Assembly (NCBI GenBank): GCA_014607495.2
Contig: CP053154.1
Span: 12,028,001 to 12,092,000 of the forward strand
Length of the DNA: 64,000 nucleotides
Reading direction: 5' to 3'
Source of the DNA: Carposina sasakii
Taxonomy: Eukaryota; Arthropoda; Insecta; Lepidoptera; Carposinidae
Of this stretch, positions 31,061-42,774 are shown one piece after another. Every line of letters begins with the position of its first letter. The stretch's first letter is position 1. Position numbers and translations under genes: made by a program. The notes under the pieces are model-generated. The model was not told where the DNA came from. It worked only from the letters and a program-made list of their open reading frames with translations, and ran no database searches.

Positions 31061-32809
31061 GTGTACCCTTATATCCGATTGTGACGATTATTACTGTTAT
31101 AGGTATCTACATATCTGTATAATGAAAATGGCTGTCTTCCATTAAATGGATTATACAAGATGTTATTCTTTTTTTATTATTTCCTTATTACTCAAATACG
31201 CAAAAATACCTACCGAACAACTTTTGATTAAACTCGGCAGTAGTTAAATACTTTTAGCATTATAATCTCTCGGATGATGTTGTGGGCATCACCTGGTCAC
31301 CAAATTATAAAGCAACGAAATTATCAATCAGTATGGTCTCAAATCACCATAAAAGTATTGCACTTGACACGAATTTACTTCAACCGCAGCTTTCAGTTTT
31401 ACCATCATATGACCTGAAAAGCCGAATTAGCATTCCGATCATTGCGTCAGATAAGCAAGTTTTACCAACATTGCCGAAAATTGTGTCGAAAATGACGTGG
31501 ATTGATTGTGATTTATGACTCCGCATCGTTCCCGAGTAATTAGCTCCCTACCTGGAGTTAAAACAATATTTTCCCAACGTTTTGCTCCCGACCTGCTTTT
31601 TTTCGCACTCACTGTATTAGAAAATATGGGTGAAAGGGTGATTACCTAATCACTTTTATAATAATTATAACGTAAAAATTTAAATATTCTAGAACTTTAC
31701 CTAGTGAACAACATATAGGTAAATCTGAAGAGTTCAACCTACCTCACGTGCAGATAATATACTCGACACAATGCGAATTCTGTGTAAAAAGTGAACTCTA
31801 TCTGTTGGGAATAGCCCTGCAGTTTAAATAACTCGCTGTTTGCTCAGCTCTCGAGTACAGATCCGACTGGCTTCTGACGTAGATTACGTATCGGTTGCAG
31901 AGGGGTTAGTGTAAACGGAACTTTATTTTTGTGTTTCATTCGTTTGGTTTAAAACTCAATCTCTTCATTCAATCATTCGTCCATATTGGCATTACCTATT
32001 TCGATTACAAATGGCTGAGCTAATTAGATGTATAATTACTGTATTATATGCTTGTTAGTGTCTAGCTTCAATTGTTGTTGTAAGGTAACCTAAATTTTCA
32101 TCTTTTAGTTCTACTAAAAGTTACCTTCTCGTTTTTTTATTTGTTTTGAATAACATCTTAACTTTTTACTCTATGACTAAAGCGATTTCTTTTACGGCAG
32201 AACGCTTCAGAGCTGCGAATATGAAATTGGCTCATCCTTGCATCAGACACGACTCTTTATTTAGAGTAACTTATAAACTTTCCAACTTTGTACGGCACAA
32301 TGCTGAATAAAACGTGTAGTTTATGAGAAAATTGTGCACCATTTGTTTGCAATATTTTGATAAACAATGTATGTTGTCCAATCTAGCTTAAAGAGTTTTT
32401 AAGAATTGTTGTAAATAGAACAGGATTCTGTGTTCGATACACTCGTAATAGAATTTCAGATACGATTTTTATAAACTGTTATCCGCAACTTTGGTCGTTT
32501 ACGGGATAGAGTTATTTTGTTATTTTCGCAGGACTTATTCAACATGACGGGAATAACTTAATTATCTTCCCGATATGTTAGTTATACTTATTATAATCTA
32601 AAAAAAATTAAAAAGTAGTATAATAGTCTCCTGATTTTCACAATGCTCGGCGCACCTTCATTGTAAACCCAGTCAGCATACTTAAGACTGCATTATCTTA
32701 CGAAACTGCTCCTTCAGAATTTTGAACAAATATAAAATTGTTCTAGATGTTATGCGGCAAACCTTATGGTATTAGGTACTGAATAAAAATTGTACTACCT
32801 GTTATGTGG
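31061..32809. other. No gene or defined element seen
   Basis: A 78-codon open frame at 31282-31518 lacks motifs and splice context; I do not call it. Confidence 0.45.
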
Positions 32810-33296
32810 TATACAGGGTATTTGTGACAGCCAGGCAAATACTTAGATACCGAACAAGTACCATTGTTTTGAGTTATACGACAGTGTTATTACTCGCAGG
32901 AAATTAATTTTTGATTTGATTATACGCAATGTTTGCTTTCCACGCCAATTATATCGGGCGATCCTGTCTCTAGTTAAATAGGCTTATTGGTTATTTTGTG
33001 ATACATTGCTGTTTTTTGGATCACTTGTGACTCTCCTTTAGGGTTGATCAGTTAATTGAACTTTTTTGAAAGTAACTTTTTTTAAAGTCAACCAAACTTT
33101 AAAATTTTATTTTTAAGTCATTATTTAAGACCTGCTTAAACGAACCAAACTATTTTTTTCCTGAAAAAATGAAAAAAAAGTCGGAAAATTTTAGAATTTT
33201 CCTGCGAAAATTTTCACTGCTTTTCATCTCAGAATCATGGTCCGAAGTCACCATATCAATACCATATTTGCCTGGCTGTCACAAACTCCCTGTATA
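32810..33296. mobile_element. MITE family 1 (GTGACAGCCAGGCAAATA ends), copy 1
   Basis: TATACAGGGTATTTGTGACA then GCCAGGCAAATA at the left is matched in reverse at the right (TATTTGCCTGGCTGTCACAA then ACTCCCTGTATA): about 32-bp inverted ends with two or three mismatches. Copies of similar length are at 39518-39993 (inverted) and 42775-43265. TA target likely. Confidence 0.85.
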
Positions 33297-33304
33297 CAGC
33301 ACAT

Positions 33305-33402
33305 CAACTTATTGCAGTCCACTAGTGGACGTAGGACTATCCTCACCCCACAAGAATATTGTCTTAGGAGGGGTTTTGCCTATAGTTACCACGCTGGCTG
33401 AA
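33305..33402 (-). mobile_element. Diverged fragment of the RTE-tailed SINE
   Basis: TTATTGCAGTCCACTAGTGG, ACGTAGGACTATCC and GGGGTTTTGCCTATAGTTAC match the 3' half of the SINE at 29771-30033. The upstream half is missing. Confidence 0.65.
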
Positions 33403-33930
33403 TCAATGGTGTCATATCAAAATTACACGAGTAGTGGCTGGCAACAGGGGTACATAAAAATCATAGCACATACATTTCCTTTTGGCGTTGCCATAATCGA
33501 AAAGATTCCGAAGAGAAATCTTGTGTTTGTTATTAAGAATTCTCCAATTTAACAAGCAGGCTACCTATTACCGACTCATTCTACTTATGCAGATAGATGG
33601 ATTTTCATTAGCAACTTCTGGAATGTTTGTTTGTCGAGCCTTCGAATTTAACTTTTACAATTTGACGCACATTTTTGGAGCTCGCGGCGTTATTCTTGTG
33701 AAGTCGACTTTGAAGCGTTTTCTATATGACTGAAAATTGCTCAAAGAATTAATTTTTTCTGTAAAGTGGATAATTTTAAGAGTTACTTATTAGACGTTGT
33801 GCTTGTCAACGTACAGTGGATTGGTTTGCCGACGTACACTGACTTAAAAGTGACAGCGAGTTGAAACAGTTACCAACTCAATATTAACATCGAATATTTG
33901 AATTATACCTATATTTAAGCTACCTATATG

Positions 33931-34071
33931 CATAGGCCACCCGCGAGGTGGACGGACGATCTGGCCAAGGTCGCGGGCGTCGGTTTGATGCAGGCTGCTT
34001 CCGACCGGTCGGAGTGGTGGTTGTTGAGGGAGGCCTATGTCCAACAGTGGACTTCTCAGGGGTGTAAATAA
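33931..34071 (+). mobile_element. 5'-truncated RTE LINE: C-terminus of ORF2
   Basis: Reads HRPPARWTDDLAKVAG ... ASDRSEWWLLREAYVQQWT and a stop at 34069, followed by an ATG trinucleotide repeat. This is the standard C-terminal end of RTE-clade reverse transcriptases and a 5' truncation typical of target-primed insertion. The open frame is preserved over 46 codons, so the copy is fairly young. Confidence 0.85.
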
Positions 34072-34247
34072 TGATGATGTTAGGCATAGGTAATGTCAGA
34101 ATTTTAAATTGTACCAGTTATTCCAAAATCATACACAATCAATGCATTCTATCACATAGCTAAATTCAAACCTTTCAGGATCATAGTTGAAATAAGGCAG
34201 ATTTTTGTTAAAAAAGTTTGCTTTAATCCAAACTATAATATAATTAT

Positions 34248-34324
34248 AAATTTATTAATAAAGAAATGGAAAAAATTCCTTACCCGGGTGGGAATCGAAC
34301 CCACGACCTCTGCATTCCGTGCCA
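34248..34324 (-). mobile_element. tRNA-headed SINE, family B, 5'-truncated, with 13-bp target duplication
   Basis: Flanked by ATAATATAATTAT (34235-34247 and 34325-34337). The minus strand runs TGGCACGGAATGCAGAGGTC, GTGGGTTCGATTCC (B box), CCCGGGTAAGGAATTTTTTC and ends CATTTCTTTATTAATAAATT. It begins within the tRNA-like head, so it is 5'-truncated by 26 bases or so relative to 38022-38130. Confidence 0.85.
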
Positions 34325-34369
34325 ATAATATAATTATTACTTCTTCACGCAACACGATTTATTTACTTA

Positions 34370-34476
34370 ATCTCTCTTCTTGAAATTTCGCATACATACC
34401 CCCACATAGTTAGGAGAAGGACATAGGCGGTCTGCATTCTGTAGTCCACGAGGACAAAGTCGCGGGCAACGGCTAA
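34370..34476 (+). mobile_element. Lep1-like Helitron 3' fragment
   Basis: TTGAAATTTCGCATACATAC, then GTCCACGAGGACAAAGTCGC and a GGGCAACGGCTAA end. Confidence 0.6.
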
Positions 34477-34479
34477 TGC

Positions 34480-35100
34480 TAAATATTTTCGTATAAAAAA
34501 GTTATATTTATACTACTTATCTTAATTTCCTTAAAAATATTCATCCTTGTGGTCGTGAATTCCCTGGTTAGGATGAACGTTCAAAGATTACCCAATCCGA
34601 AGTTGAACGTTATGAATTTGCAAACTTTTTAGGCAAAGGAACTTAATTTCATAGCAAATTATGAAAATTAATTGGTTTATACATTTTCTGTGAATTTATT
34701 AACGGATAAATTTTGGGTCGGGAATTCTTCCAAAATGTTACAAAACAAGATAAATCTTTGGAAGTAGGTAATTACTCAAGATGTTACAGAAATGCTGTTA
34801 GCGACCAGGGTACTGATTCTTGCGTCCCTCAACATGTTTAAATTTGACTTATTTGTCCATATAAATATCTAAAAATAAAATAGTGGATATTATGCCGAGA
34901 TACATGACAACCCAAAGCTCTTTTGCTCGAAACTGAACTAGTCTTACGCTTGTTTTCATAGTGATAACTTTTCCCTTGATTGCGCTCAAGTTTATGTCTG
35001 GTTATGTCATTAGTTTATGTCCTTCCTTAGATCAAGGGCAATTTATATTATTTTAAAATGAGAAAATGTCAGCGTGAACCAAAAAGTAACTTTAAAACAC
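34480..35100. other. No gene or defined element seen
   Basis: AT-rich; no supportable feature. Confidence 0.45.
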
Positions 35101-35104
35101 GATT

Positions 35105-35331
35105 AGGACGTGTTCAGACCAAACTGACTGCTAGCCGCCGAAAGAGATTTATGCCGTTTATTGTATTTCCATACATACCCACTCTTTCGTTCATATGTAA
35201 CCGTCAATACGTTATTGCACTATACATAGACACTGATGTTACTATAGATTTATTTTTAAATTCACACTGGGGTTAACCGAGAGCCTACTCACAATCGGCG
35301 GCTGACAGTCAGTTAGGTCTGAACACGACCT
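35105..35331. mobile_element. 227-bp MITE with GGCCGCCGA-rich 36-bp inverted ends
   Basis: Left AGGACGTGTTCAGACCAAAC, TGACTGCTAGCCGCCGA; right, reversed, AGGTCGTGTTCAGACCTAAC, TGACTGTCAGCCGCCGA. About 32 of 37 bases match. Interior AT-rich and non-coding. Superfamily not assigned. Confidence 0.8.
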
Positions 35332-35633
35332 TATAGATATAAATAGACAAATCGAGTTTAAAATTTACGGAAATGGTTCTCGTAAAAATAGTAAATGGAA
35401 AATAATAAATTTGGTCAAGCCTATAAAGAATGGATAAATACAGCGGGTTAGAGCTCTTTTTATTTGGAAACTATGCTGGACGGAAAAATTGTGGTTGAAA
35501 TTTCCGAGCAAAATATCAAGGGTGACCGAGTTTCAGTGTTCGGAACCTGATACTTTGTGTCTGTTGCCGGGGAACAAAGTAAGTAAGTCTATTATTCGCG
35601 GTCATGGAGCTTTTATATAGATAATATTCCAAT

Positions 35634-35767
35634 AGGGTAGCAACACACATGTCGAAAATACGCCAGTAAAGTAACAGGTAGGCTACGGTACTTTTTTCAA
35701 CTAGGTTAGCAACACATCTGTCGATACGACAATGAAGTAAAAGGTTTAAAGATTCAATACTTTTTTC
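35634..35767. repeat. Two-unit diverged tandem duplication (about 67 bp each)
   Basis: Units share TAGCAACACA, TGTCGA, AGTAA, AGG and end in ACTTTTTT. Old and non-coding. Confidence 0.5.
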
Positions 35768-35769
35768 GT

Positions 35770-37110
35770 ATAAACAAAATTATTAGGTTAACTCTGTTTT
35801 GTAACATAAGAAATTAAATTAGAAGCAGTAGAAAATGTATTGAAGAAATCTTTTCATGTCATCTAAACACTTTTGCTCGTAAGTAGGTACTTACATTTAC
35901 TTGGGTTCGATACAAAATGTATGCTATACGGATCTTCCAACTGTCTACTGATGATCACGATAACAGACAACTACAGACGCGATAAGATCAGATCCCAGCA
36001 TATAGCATGCAATAATTTACTAGGTCTGTTTCATAACAGGTTTAAAAGGTGCAACAATATCTGTGGCATCTTCAAGATTATAAACTAAGCAAGATTATTT
36101 CCATTGGTTCAAAGGGGGTAGAATTCTAAAAAAACAACGTCTTAACTTGCTTCTAAACTTCCTCTTACATACTTCAAGCACACAGTATTCCTGCTAAATA
36201 CATACATAGATATACAGACGGATGTAATCCCGAAATAGGGTACTCCACGGTTTTTTTTTTCAATATTTCGGAGTTGGTCCCGTAGCGAAAGTTGTTTCTA
36301 TTTACCTACCTAGTTTCGTGTCAAAAGATAATCACTAATTTTAAATAGACCTTATATTATATCTTTTAAAGGTGAGACCATAGCAATCAATGTGCATACC
36401 ACACCATATTAAAGTTCTTTTAAAGGGCCTCTACATATTGGCTACGGTCCGATGCACGCCTCTCAAAGGACCGGGGCTCTGTAGTCCTGTGAATTTCGGA
36501 AGAGATACAATAGATACAATAATAACGACTCTGACCGCCGGCAGCTTGGACCTAGGTCCCACTGCAGGCGCGGTACTATTTTTTATATTTTTACATGTAT
36601 ATACGAGTATACCTATTTTTATTTGATATATATATTTAAAAATGTAAAAAATAATAAATGACTGCATAATAATAATCCCTAAATATTTACGCTATAGCAT
36701 CAAATTGTTAGACCTGACCTACCCATAAACTCATATATTACAATGCAAAAAGCTGCAATCTTAAATACCTGTAGGCTTGTTAGAAAATTCCTTCAGGATG
36801 ACTCTTCTGCCAATAATAATGTGCCGCTAGAAAACTAACATGTACTTGGTCTACGGAAGTTATACCGGAACTACTTAATAGGACCGAGAAAAATAAAAGA
36901 AACCAAAGATAATAATAAAATTTGCCAACCAATACATATAAAAACGAAAAATATCATTACATTGCATACACATAAGAAATTGTTACAATGGACATGAATT
37001 TACATCGAACAAGTGGAAATTGGGCCATCAGACAGTTTCCAAACCAGGAGATTCTAGATAAAATATAGCTACAACAATATAATAATCCGTTTCCAAATAA
37101 CGTCACATAC
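35770..37110. other. No gene or defined element seen
   Basis: A GC-richer patch at 36430-36570 (CTGACCGCCGGCAGCTTGG) is open on both strands but shows no motif. Confidence 0.4.
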
Positions 37111-37175
37111 ACGACTATGTTCCCGAACTGCAAAATCACAAAGGCAATCCCATAGCCACATTCCAAAATTCCTGC
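37111..37175 (+). repeat. Dispersed repeat family G, fragment
   Basis: TATGTTCCCGAACTGCAAAA, TCACAAAGGCAATCCCATAG and CCACATTCC follow the first third of the family, with the GGGGTAGCC stretch deleted. Confidence 0.45.
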
Positions 37176-37179
37176 TGAA

Positions 37180-38015
37180 AGCGTAAGAGAAATATGAACT
37201 CAGCGTTGAGGAAAACTGTATTGTCTCTCACCCCAGCCAGAGCGAGAGTCTAATTTATAGTCTAGGGTTCCGTTACGAATAATTTGTCAAAGCGTATTAA
37301 TGTCGACTTTTGCTCCGAAGGTTCTATTTGAATAGGCCCATAATCCTATTATTATAGAAATGGGCATTTAAACGTAGTTGGGATTAGTTTGCGAGGAACC
37401 ATTTTAGGCGGTACGCGTATTATAATTTTATCATACACTACACTTATTTTATCGGTTATAAAGCTTAATTATGTAATAAAAAGCACACTTAAAAGCGTAA
37501 TTAGTGACTTTTAAACTCATGGTAGGCTATGTGATTCATGATTACATTTGGACTCAGTTTCATATTAAATACTATAGTACGAAAATTAAACTGCCTAAGA
37601 AGCCTAATTGTGCAGATTGTGTAAGATTTAAAAGCGACTTAAAATAATCCGTTTTATAGCCTTTTCATTTGACTATACTTTAATATTAATATTTCAGAGT
37701 TGGCTACGGACTCAGATTAAATATTGTGTACTCATCTAAGTAGCTAATCTTATTTTAGGCAAGTAATAACATTATAAATTATTCATTTGGATTAATTAAT
37801 TCAGAAGGATGGTTTATACTAAAATGGACTTTCGCTCACCTGTTTTAGGGTACATATCTGACTGATAATGCGTCGAGTGTATATTCAGGTACAAGCAAAT
37901 ATTTAAACGCATAATATCGGTTTCAAGAATCATCATTATGTATAGCTATCGGGATGAAAAAATAACGTTTCCAATAATGTAATTTCAAAAAAGAGATGGT
38001 AAAATTCGTCATCCG
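37180..38015. other. No gene or defined element seen
   Basis: AT-rich sequence; AGGGTTCCGTTACG near 37263 echoes the GGAACCC repeat but nothing more can be matched. Confidence 0.4.
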
Positions 38016-38021
38016 AGTAAT

Positions 38022-38130
38022 TGACCCGGTGGCTCAGTGGTAAGAGCGCTGGCACGGAATGCAGAGGTCGTGGGTTCGATTCCTACCCGGGTGAGGAATT
38101 TTTTCCATTTCTTTATTAATAAATTTTTTT
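38022..38130 (+). mobile_element. tRNA-headed SINE, family B, full head
   Basis: ACCCGGTGGCTCAGTGGTAA (A box; GCTC/GAGC pair as a D stem), then GTGGGTTCGATTCC (B box; T stem) and an ACCCGG/CCGGGT acceptor-like pairing of 6 bp. The anticodon stem does not form, so this is a tRNA-derived SINE promoter, not a tRNA gene. The tail GAGGAATTTTTTCCATTTC, TTTATTAATAAATT is shared with 34248-34324. It abuts the RTE tail at 38145. Confidence 0.85.
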
Positions 38131-38144
38131 ATCATCATCATCAT

Positions 38145-38220
38145 TTACAGCCCTGAGAAGTCCACTGTTGGACATAGGCCTCCCCCAACAACCTCCACTC
38201 CGACCGGTCGGAAGCAGGTT
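38145..38220 (-). mobile_element. RTE LINE 3' end fragment
   Basis: On the minus strand: ASDRSEWRLLGEAYVQQWTS then QGCK-stop and ATG repeats. Only the last 25 or so codons are present. Confidence 0.8.
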
Positions 38221-38285
38221 TCAAGTATATTAAGGTTAAATTATATGATTTTATAATTTTTATATTTGTTTGTTTCGAGACTAAA

Positions 38286-38325
38286 CTAGCTGTTGCCCAT
38301 GATTCGTCCGCGTGGACTAAATAAC
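38286..38325 (-). mobile_element. Helitron 3'-end fragment
   Basis: CTAG at 38286-38289 preceded on the minus strand by GTCCACGCGGACGAATCATG, the Lep1-like 3' terminus. Confidence 0.55.
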
Positions 38326-38544
38326 GTAGCTTATCAATGCACATCGTACATTCGGTAGAACACAAGCATAATTGTCTAAAATTGCAAAAGTAAATGTGCC
38401 GTTGTTCTACCGAAGGTACGACAAACATTTCGTCCTCTCCAGGCTGCCAACAATATGTATGCTGCAGTTGGGATGATGAAGTAGGTATAGATAGTTCACT
38501 CGTTTGATGTAAATCGACCTTTACATGATATACGACTATTACCG

Positions 38545-38592
38545 TTATATACCGTTGCTTAGTACCAACGACACAAGACCTTATGGATCTCT
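38545..38592 (+). mobile_element. SINE family A fragment (3' body)
   Basis: TATATACCGTTGCTTAGTAC, then ACGACACAAGACCTTATGGA matches the 3' part of 28010-28225. Confidence 0.6.
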
Positions 38593-38644
38593 ATGTATAT
38601 TCATATTTTTAATTGTACACATATAAAACACAAAAGAAAATGAT

Positions 38645-38712
38645 ATTGACAAAGATAATGTACATAGGCGAGTTTATCTTTAACAGAGATTTCTTCCAGC
38701 CAACCAGTTAAA
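38645..38712 (+). repeat. Short dispersed repeat, copy 1
   Basis: ATTGACAAAGATAATGTACA, TAGGCGAGTTTATC and AGATTTCTTCCAGCCAACCA recur at 62150-62212. The wording is typical of a retroposon 3' region in moths. Confidence 0.6.
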
Positions 38713-39517
38713 ATGTAGGCCTAAGTTAATGTGTTGTGAAATGTGTGAATATTTAATTTATTTATTTTCCATCAGTATGATAAGCACGAACCTTTAACAA
38801 TCAGTAACGTTTCACAAGCAAATGATAATTATTATTAGGATAACTAATTTTCGAACCGGCAGAAAATTCATGCTTGCTCTACGCATTTGTATGGATCCGT
38901 AAGGTCTTTGGTCACTGTGTGTGATGTTATTATTATTTTTTTGCCATCTCTATATCGCCTATATTACTCGTCATCTGAGGTCACCGTAGTGCTCCTCTAA
39001 CGGCCAATTTCAATAAGTACTAGAGACCACTAAGAAACTCAAATTTGAAAACAATGGAACGTTTATTCTGAAATATGCAAAAAATCTCGCGAGATCGGTT
39101 ATTGAAATTGGCTATAAGACATCTGATAATATTATTAAAAAGGTACTGTATTTGAAGCTCATTCTGAGAATATACTTGTGTTATCCTTAGACAAATAAAC
39201 AGTTTAAAGTTACCCAAGTTTAAAGTTACAAGTCATGTTTCATTTCATAACTGTGTAAAAGAGATTATCATCGCCATCTTCAGTAATGAGATGTTTCCAT
39301 GCCATTAACAAACGTATTAGAGAATTCAATGAATGCTAAAATACGCAACATTAGATTGACAAAATCTATGTAGTTACTTAACAAAACATAGGAATATTTT
39401 AGGAATAAATATTGCTTGCTTTTTACTTGAATTACTGAAAGAAATCTCTTTAAGATATTACTCGTCTTTGTACTTAAATTACACCTGATATTGTATTTTA
39501 TTTTATTTCAAAATATC
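38713..39517. other. No gene seen
   Basis: Contains an isolated AAGCACGAACCTTTAAC resembling the end of the MITE at 5595-5709, but no opposite end. Confidence 0.4.
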
Positions 39518-39993
39518 TACAGGGTGTTTGTGACAGCCCGGCAAATATTGATACCATGATTTCAGACCATGATTCTGAGGCGGAAAACGCTGAAAATTTT
39601 CGCAGGAATATCCAGAATTATCCGACATTTTTTCATATTTTCAGGAAAAAAAAAGTTCAGTTCGTTTAATTAGGCCATAGATAATGACTTAAAATTTGAA
39701 CCAAAAGATGATTTTCAAAAAAGTTGCCCCCTAAAAAAAAGGTTCACATAACTGATCAATGCTAATGGAACGTCACAAGTTGTCCAAAATCCAGAAATGT
39801 GCCACATAATAACCAAAAAGCCTATTTAATTAGTCACAGGATCGCCCGATACTATTGGCGCCGAGTGCAAAGATTACTGATAATCAAATCAAAAATACAT
39901 TTCCTGCGAGTAATAACACTGTCTTATAACTCAACACAATGGTACTTGTTCAGCATTTCAGTATTTGCCTGGCTGTCACCTACACCCTGTATA
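39518..39993. mobile_element. MITE family 1, copy 2 (inverted relative to copy 1)
   Basis: Ends CTACAGGGTGTTTGTGACAG and GGCTGTCACCTACACCCTGT. The internal order is reversed relative to 32810-33296 (the CATGATTCTGAGGCGG block is at the left). Confidence 0.85.
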
Positions 39994-40015
39994 ATGAATG
40001 ATAAATAAATGCATT

Positions 40016-40574
40016 TATACTGGGTGTAAAAAGACAACGTTGTTCTTTTAATACCTTGTATTCTTTGTAACATCACGATCATTTTTTTTATGAAAGTACC
40101 CCTGGGAAACCACGGTTTTCCAAGATATTGAGGTCCAAAGTTACATTAATATTTTCTTTTTTATACATAAATTCATCTGGAATCGGTTAATAAACATTTT
40201 TTTTCAAAGATGCCATGTCATAATGTTAGTTTTGTAAGTACATTTGTAATTTGCGCATCAAACGAATATAGGTACATTGCTTGCAGTAAATTTTTTTTTC
40301 ATTATTTTTTTGTCATTTCCCAGGGTTGGTTCTGTTCATAAAAAATATAATCAAAAATAAAAAAGCTTCGATTTCCGTTTCCGAGCGCACCGCCGTCTTT
40401 CTCTCTTTTCTCTTCAAAACGTAAATGTGTAATAACTCGATTTGGTAATAAAAATTCATTTAAATAAATTTATTTGTTATTTATTAACAGGTTCCATAGG
40501 AAAAAAAAGGTCGTGATCTTACAAAGAATTCAAGGTATTAAAAAAAACAACGTTGTCTTTTTACACACTGTATA
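40016..40574. mobile_element. MITE family 2 (GGGTGTAAAAAGACAAC ends), clean copy
   Basis: TATACTGGGTGTAAAAAGAC, AACGTTGTTCTTTTAATACC at the left is matched in reverse at the right (GTATTAAAAAAAACAACGTT, GTCTTTTTACACACTGTATA). Long inverted ends of about 75 bp. Interior non-coding. Family shared with 27092-28389. Confidence 0.85.
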
Positions 40575-40576
40575 CA

Positions 40577-40745
40577 CAAGGCTGTGTTCCCGACATGGGG
40601 TAGCCAGAACTGCAGAATCATAACGGATATCCCAAAGCCACGTTTAGCATAGCTAGGACAGGTGTCATTGATCAGTGACAAGTTGCTAGTTTTTCGCCTG
40701 AGAGTACGCCCCTAAGTTTCTTAGTCGACTCTAATGAATGATAGT
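40577..40745 (+). repeat. Dispersed repeat family G, copy 5 (3' end missing)
   Basis: GTTCCCGACATGGGGTAGCC, AGAACTGCAGAATC, CACGTTTAGCATAGC and TTCTTAGTCGACTC in order. Confidence 0.75.
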
Positions 40746-41177
40746 AAAAAATTGCTGGTTGGGCCACTCCACGAGCGTTTTTTAATTACGCCTCGCACAG
40801 TTAGTGGCCCAACACGGCTAGGTCGAGTTAATTACGGAACTTCAGACGGAATCAGAAATGCAATTAGTTCGGTGCGTGTGCTCAAACCTTGTTTTACAGG
40901 ATAAAAAACCTCTCCCGTCTCCTTTTCTCTTATGGCCTATAAATAGGTGAGACCGCGAGGGAAGCTCACGCTCTACCAGGGTAGTTTGAAATGTACTGAT
41001 TAAACTGGATGTACGGACACGTTTCAAGAAATTAATTTTCCTCCATTTTTAAATTGAATTTAGGGATGTTATAGCTTTCGTTTTGTCTTGGAAGAGTTTT
41101 ATGCCATTTCTTGATAGCTTTTCAAGCTATCACTCAGTAGGTACCTAACAGTGAAATTTACAGGTATGTATTTCAAA

Positions 41178-41340
41178 CTAGCTGTTGACTGTGACTTCGT
41201 TTGCGTGGTCTATAGAATGTATCCTATGTCCTTCTCTGTAATACCAACTATATGTATGCAAAATTTCATGAAGGTTGGTCGAGTAGATAAAGCTTGAAAA
41301 GGTAACAGACAAACAAACTTACATTCGCATTTTTCACTTG
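41178..41340 (-). mobile_element. Lep1-like Helitron, decayed
   Basis: CTAG at 41178 after GTCAACAG on the minus strand, CCACGCAAACGAAGTCACAG, and the interior GCAAAATTTCATGAAGGTTG on the plus strand. Confidence 0.6.
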
Positions 41341-41460
41341 GAACTAACCACCAGATCAATGTAACTCTTGTTTTACTATACATTTGATATATTAATTAAC
41401 CTGAAATTGTTCCTGTAAATACGTCATTTGAGTTTGGTGGCACGAAGTTTTATTAAACCA

Positions 41461-41691
41461 CTAGTGGACGCCCGCGACTCCGTCCGCGTGGACTGCAAAA
41501 AAATAAAATCTTGAAATTATCCGGGATAAAAATATTTTTCCGGCATAAATTGTCTATGTATTATTCTGATATGTAAGCTATATTATTGTGAAGTTTTATC
41601 AAAATCCATTTAGTAGTCTTCTCGCGTGAAAGAGCAAAAAACATACCTACATACATCCTCAAAAACTTTCGCGTTCATCATATTAGTAGGA
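41461..41691 (-). mobile_element. Mini-Helitron, complete ends
   Basis: Minus strand: starts TCCTACTAATATGATGAACG after an A, ends with the hairpin GGACGGAGTCGCGGGCGTCC, then ACTAG before a T. A^T insertion, 5' TC and 3' CTAG all fit the Helitron rules. About 231 bp. Confidence 0.85.
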
Positions 41692-41997
41692 TAGGATAAT
41701 CTAAAATGTATTAAACTTCCTTGAAATCTTCAGAGTAATGCGAACATAAAGAGTGCACCTTTGATAAATGATCACAAAATACCAGCAGCGTTTACAGGCT
41801 CGCAAATAAGTGGCATAATGGGGAAAGGAAATGTATTAATAAGTATAATTTTTCTTCTCCCTACAAAGGGCGGGCGATTTGTCGTAATACCTCGTAATCC
41901 GTCTCAATCGAGATAGGCGAATCGCTCGCTAATGTGACTAATGCGAGCTTTCGGAATGTATTGTAATTAGGTTTTTATTAGTACACGACTCTTTCCA

Positions 41998-42140
41998 CGT
42001 GTACTGCAGAAAAAATATAACGGTGAAATTATCCGGGATAGGAATATTTCACCAGGATAAAAAGTACATATACGCCTATATCCTTACTCAGTGTCTCTTT
42101 TCTGAGAGGTAAACTCTCCATATGTACCAAAATTCGTAAA
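41998..42140 (-). mobile_element. Decayed Helitron-like fragment
   Basis: CTGCAGAAAAAATATAACGG and AAATTATCCGGGATAGGAAT match the interior of 41461-41691. Ends not visible. Confidence 0.45.
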
Positions 42141-42475
42141 TAATTATTTGTTAGCGCCTATGCTAACAAAGATAATAAATCTTAGAAGCCTCCGAAGTCT
42201 TCTACCTGACATTCGACTTTTGACAGCTGTCTACTTTCAACCGGCATCAGATCAGCCTCTCTGTGTTGCACAAAATTATATAAAATTCAATAAGTACTGT
42301 ACAGGATTGTGGATCAAATATACGTGTAGACTCTAAACATCTTTTATTATGTCCGCTGAGACATAATTCAACTTATGAAAAGGCACTTTATCATAATAGT
42401 TAGTATGGATCAGAATAGCGCTTCAGAATATTGCTAAGTAGATGATTTATGTACATACATACATAAAAATCACGC

Positions 42476-42534
42476 CTCATTCCCGGAGGGGTAGGCAGAG
42501 ATCACGGATCTCCATTTGCTACGATCCTGACACA
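42476..42534 (+). repeat. Lepidopteran retroposon 3' fragment
   Basis: AATCACGCCTCATTCCCGGA, GGGGTAGGCAGAGATCACGG. Reverse-oriented relative at 50041-50100; a weaker one near 44417-44470. Confidence 0.6.
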
Positions 42535-42774
42535 CCGTTTGACACAGATGATTCATGTAGTTGATTTAACTCTTATAAGTTACGTCAATTAGATTGGATT
42601 CCCAGAATTTTAACCTATTGAACTAAAATAGGACAAATTATTGCGGTATTTAGATCGGTCCTCACACCCACTCGATTAACGTGAGAAATGTAATTAAACA
42701 ATAAAATTCTTGCCTATATGGTTCCATTTTAATATTGCAGATTAAGTTTATAATTACCTATGTACAATGTATGT

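Noticed and set aside
38022..38092. Possible tRNA gene
   Set aside because: D-arm, T-arm and acceptor-like pairings exist, but the anticodon stem does not form and the same sequence recurs with a shared non-tRNA tail at 34248 and 43621, so it is a SINE head.
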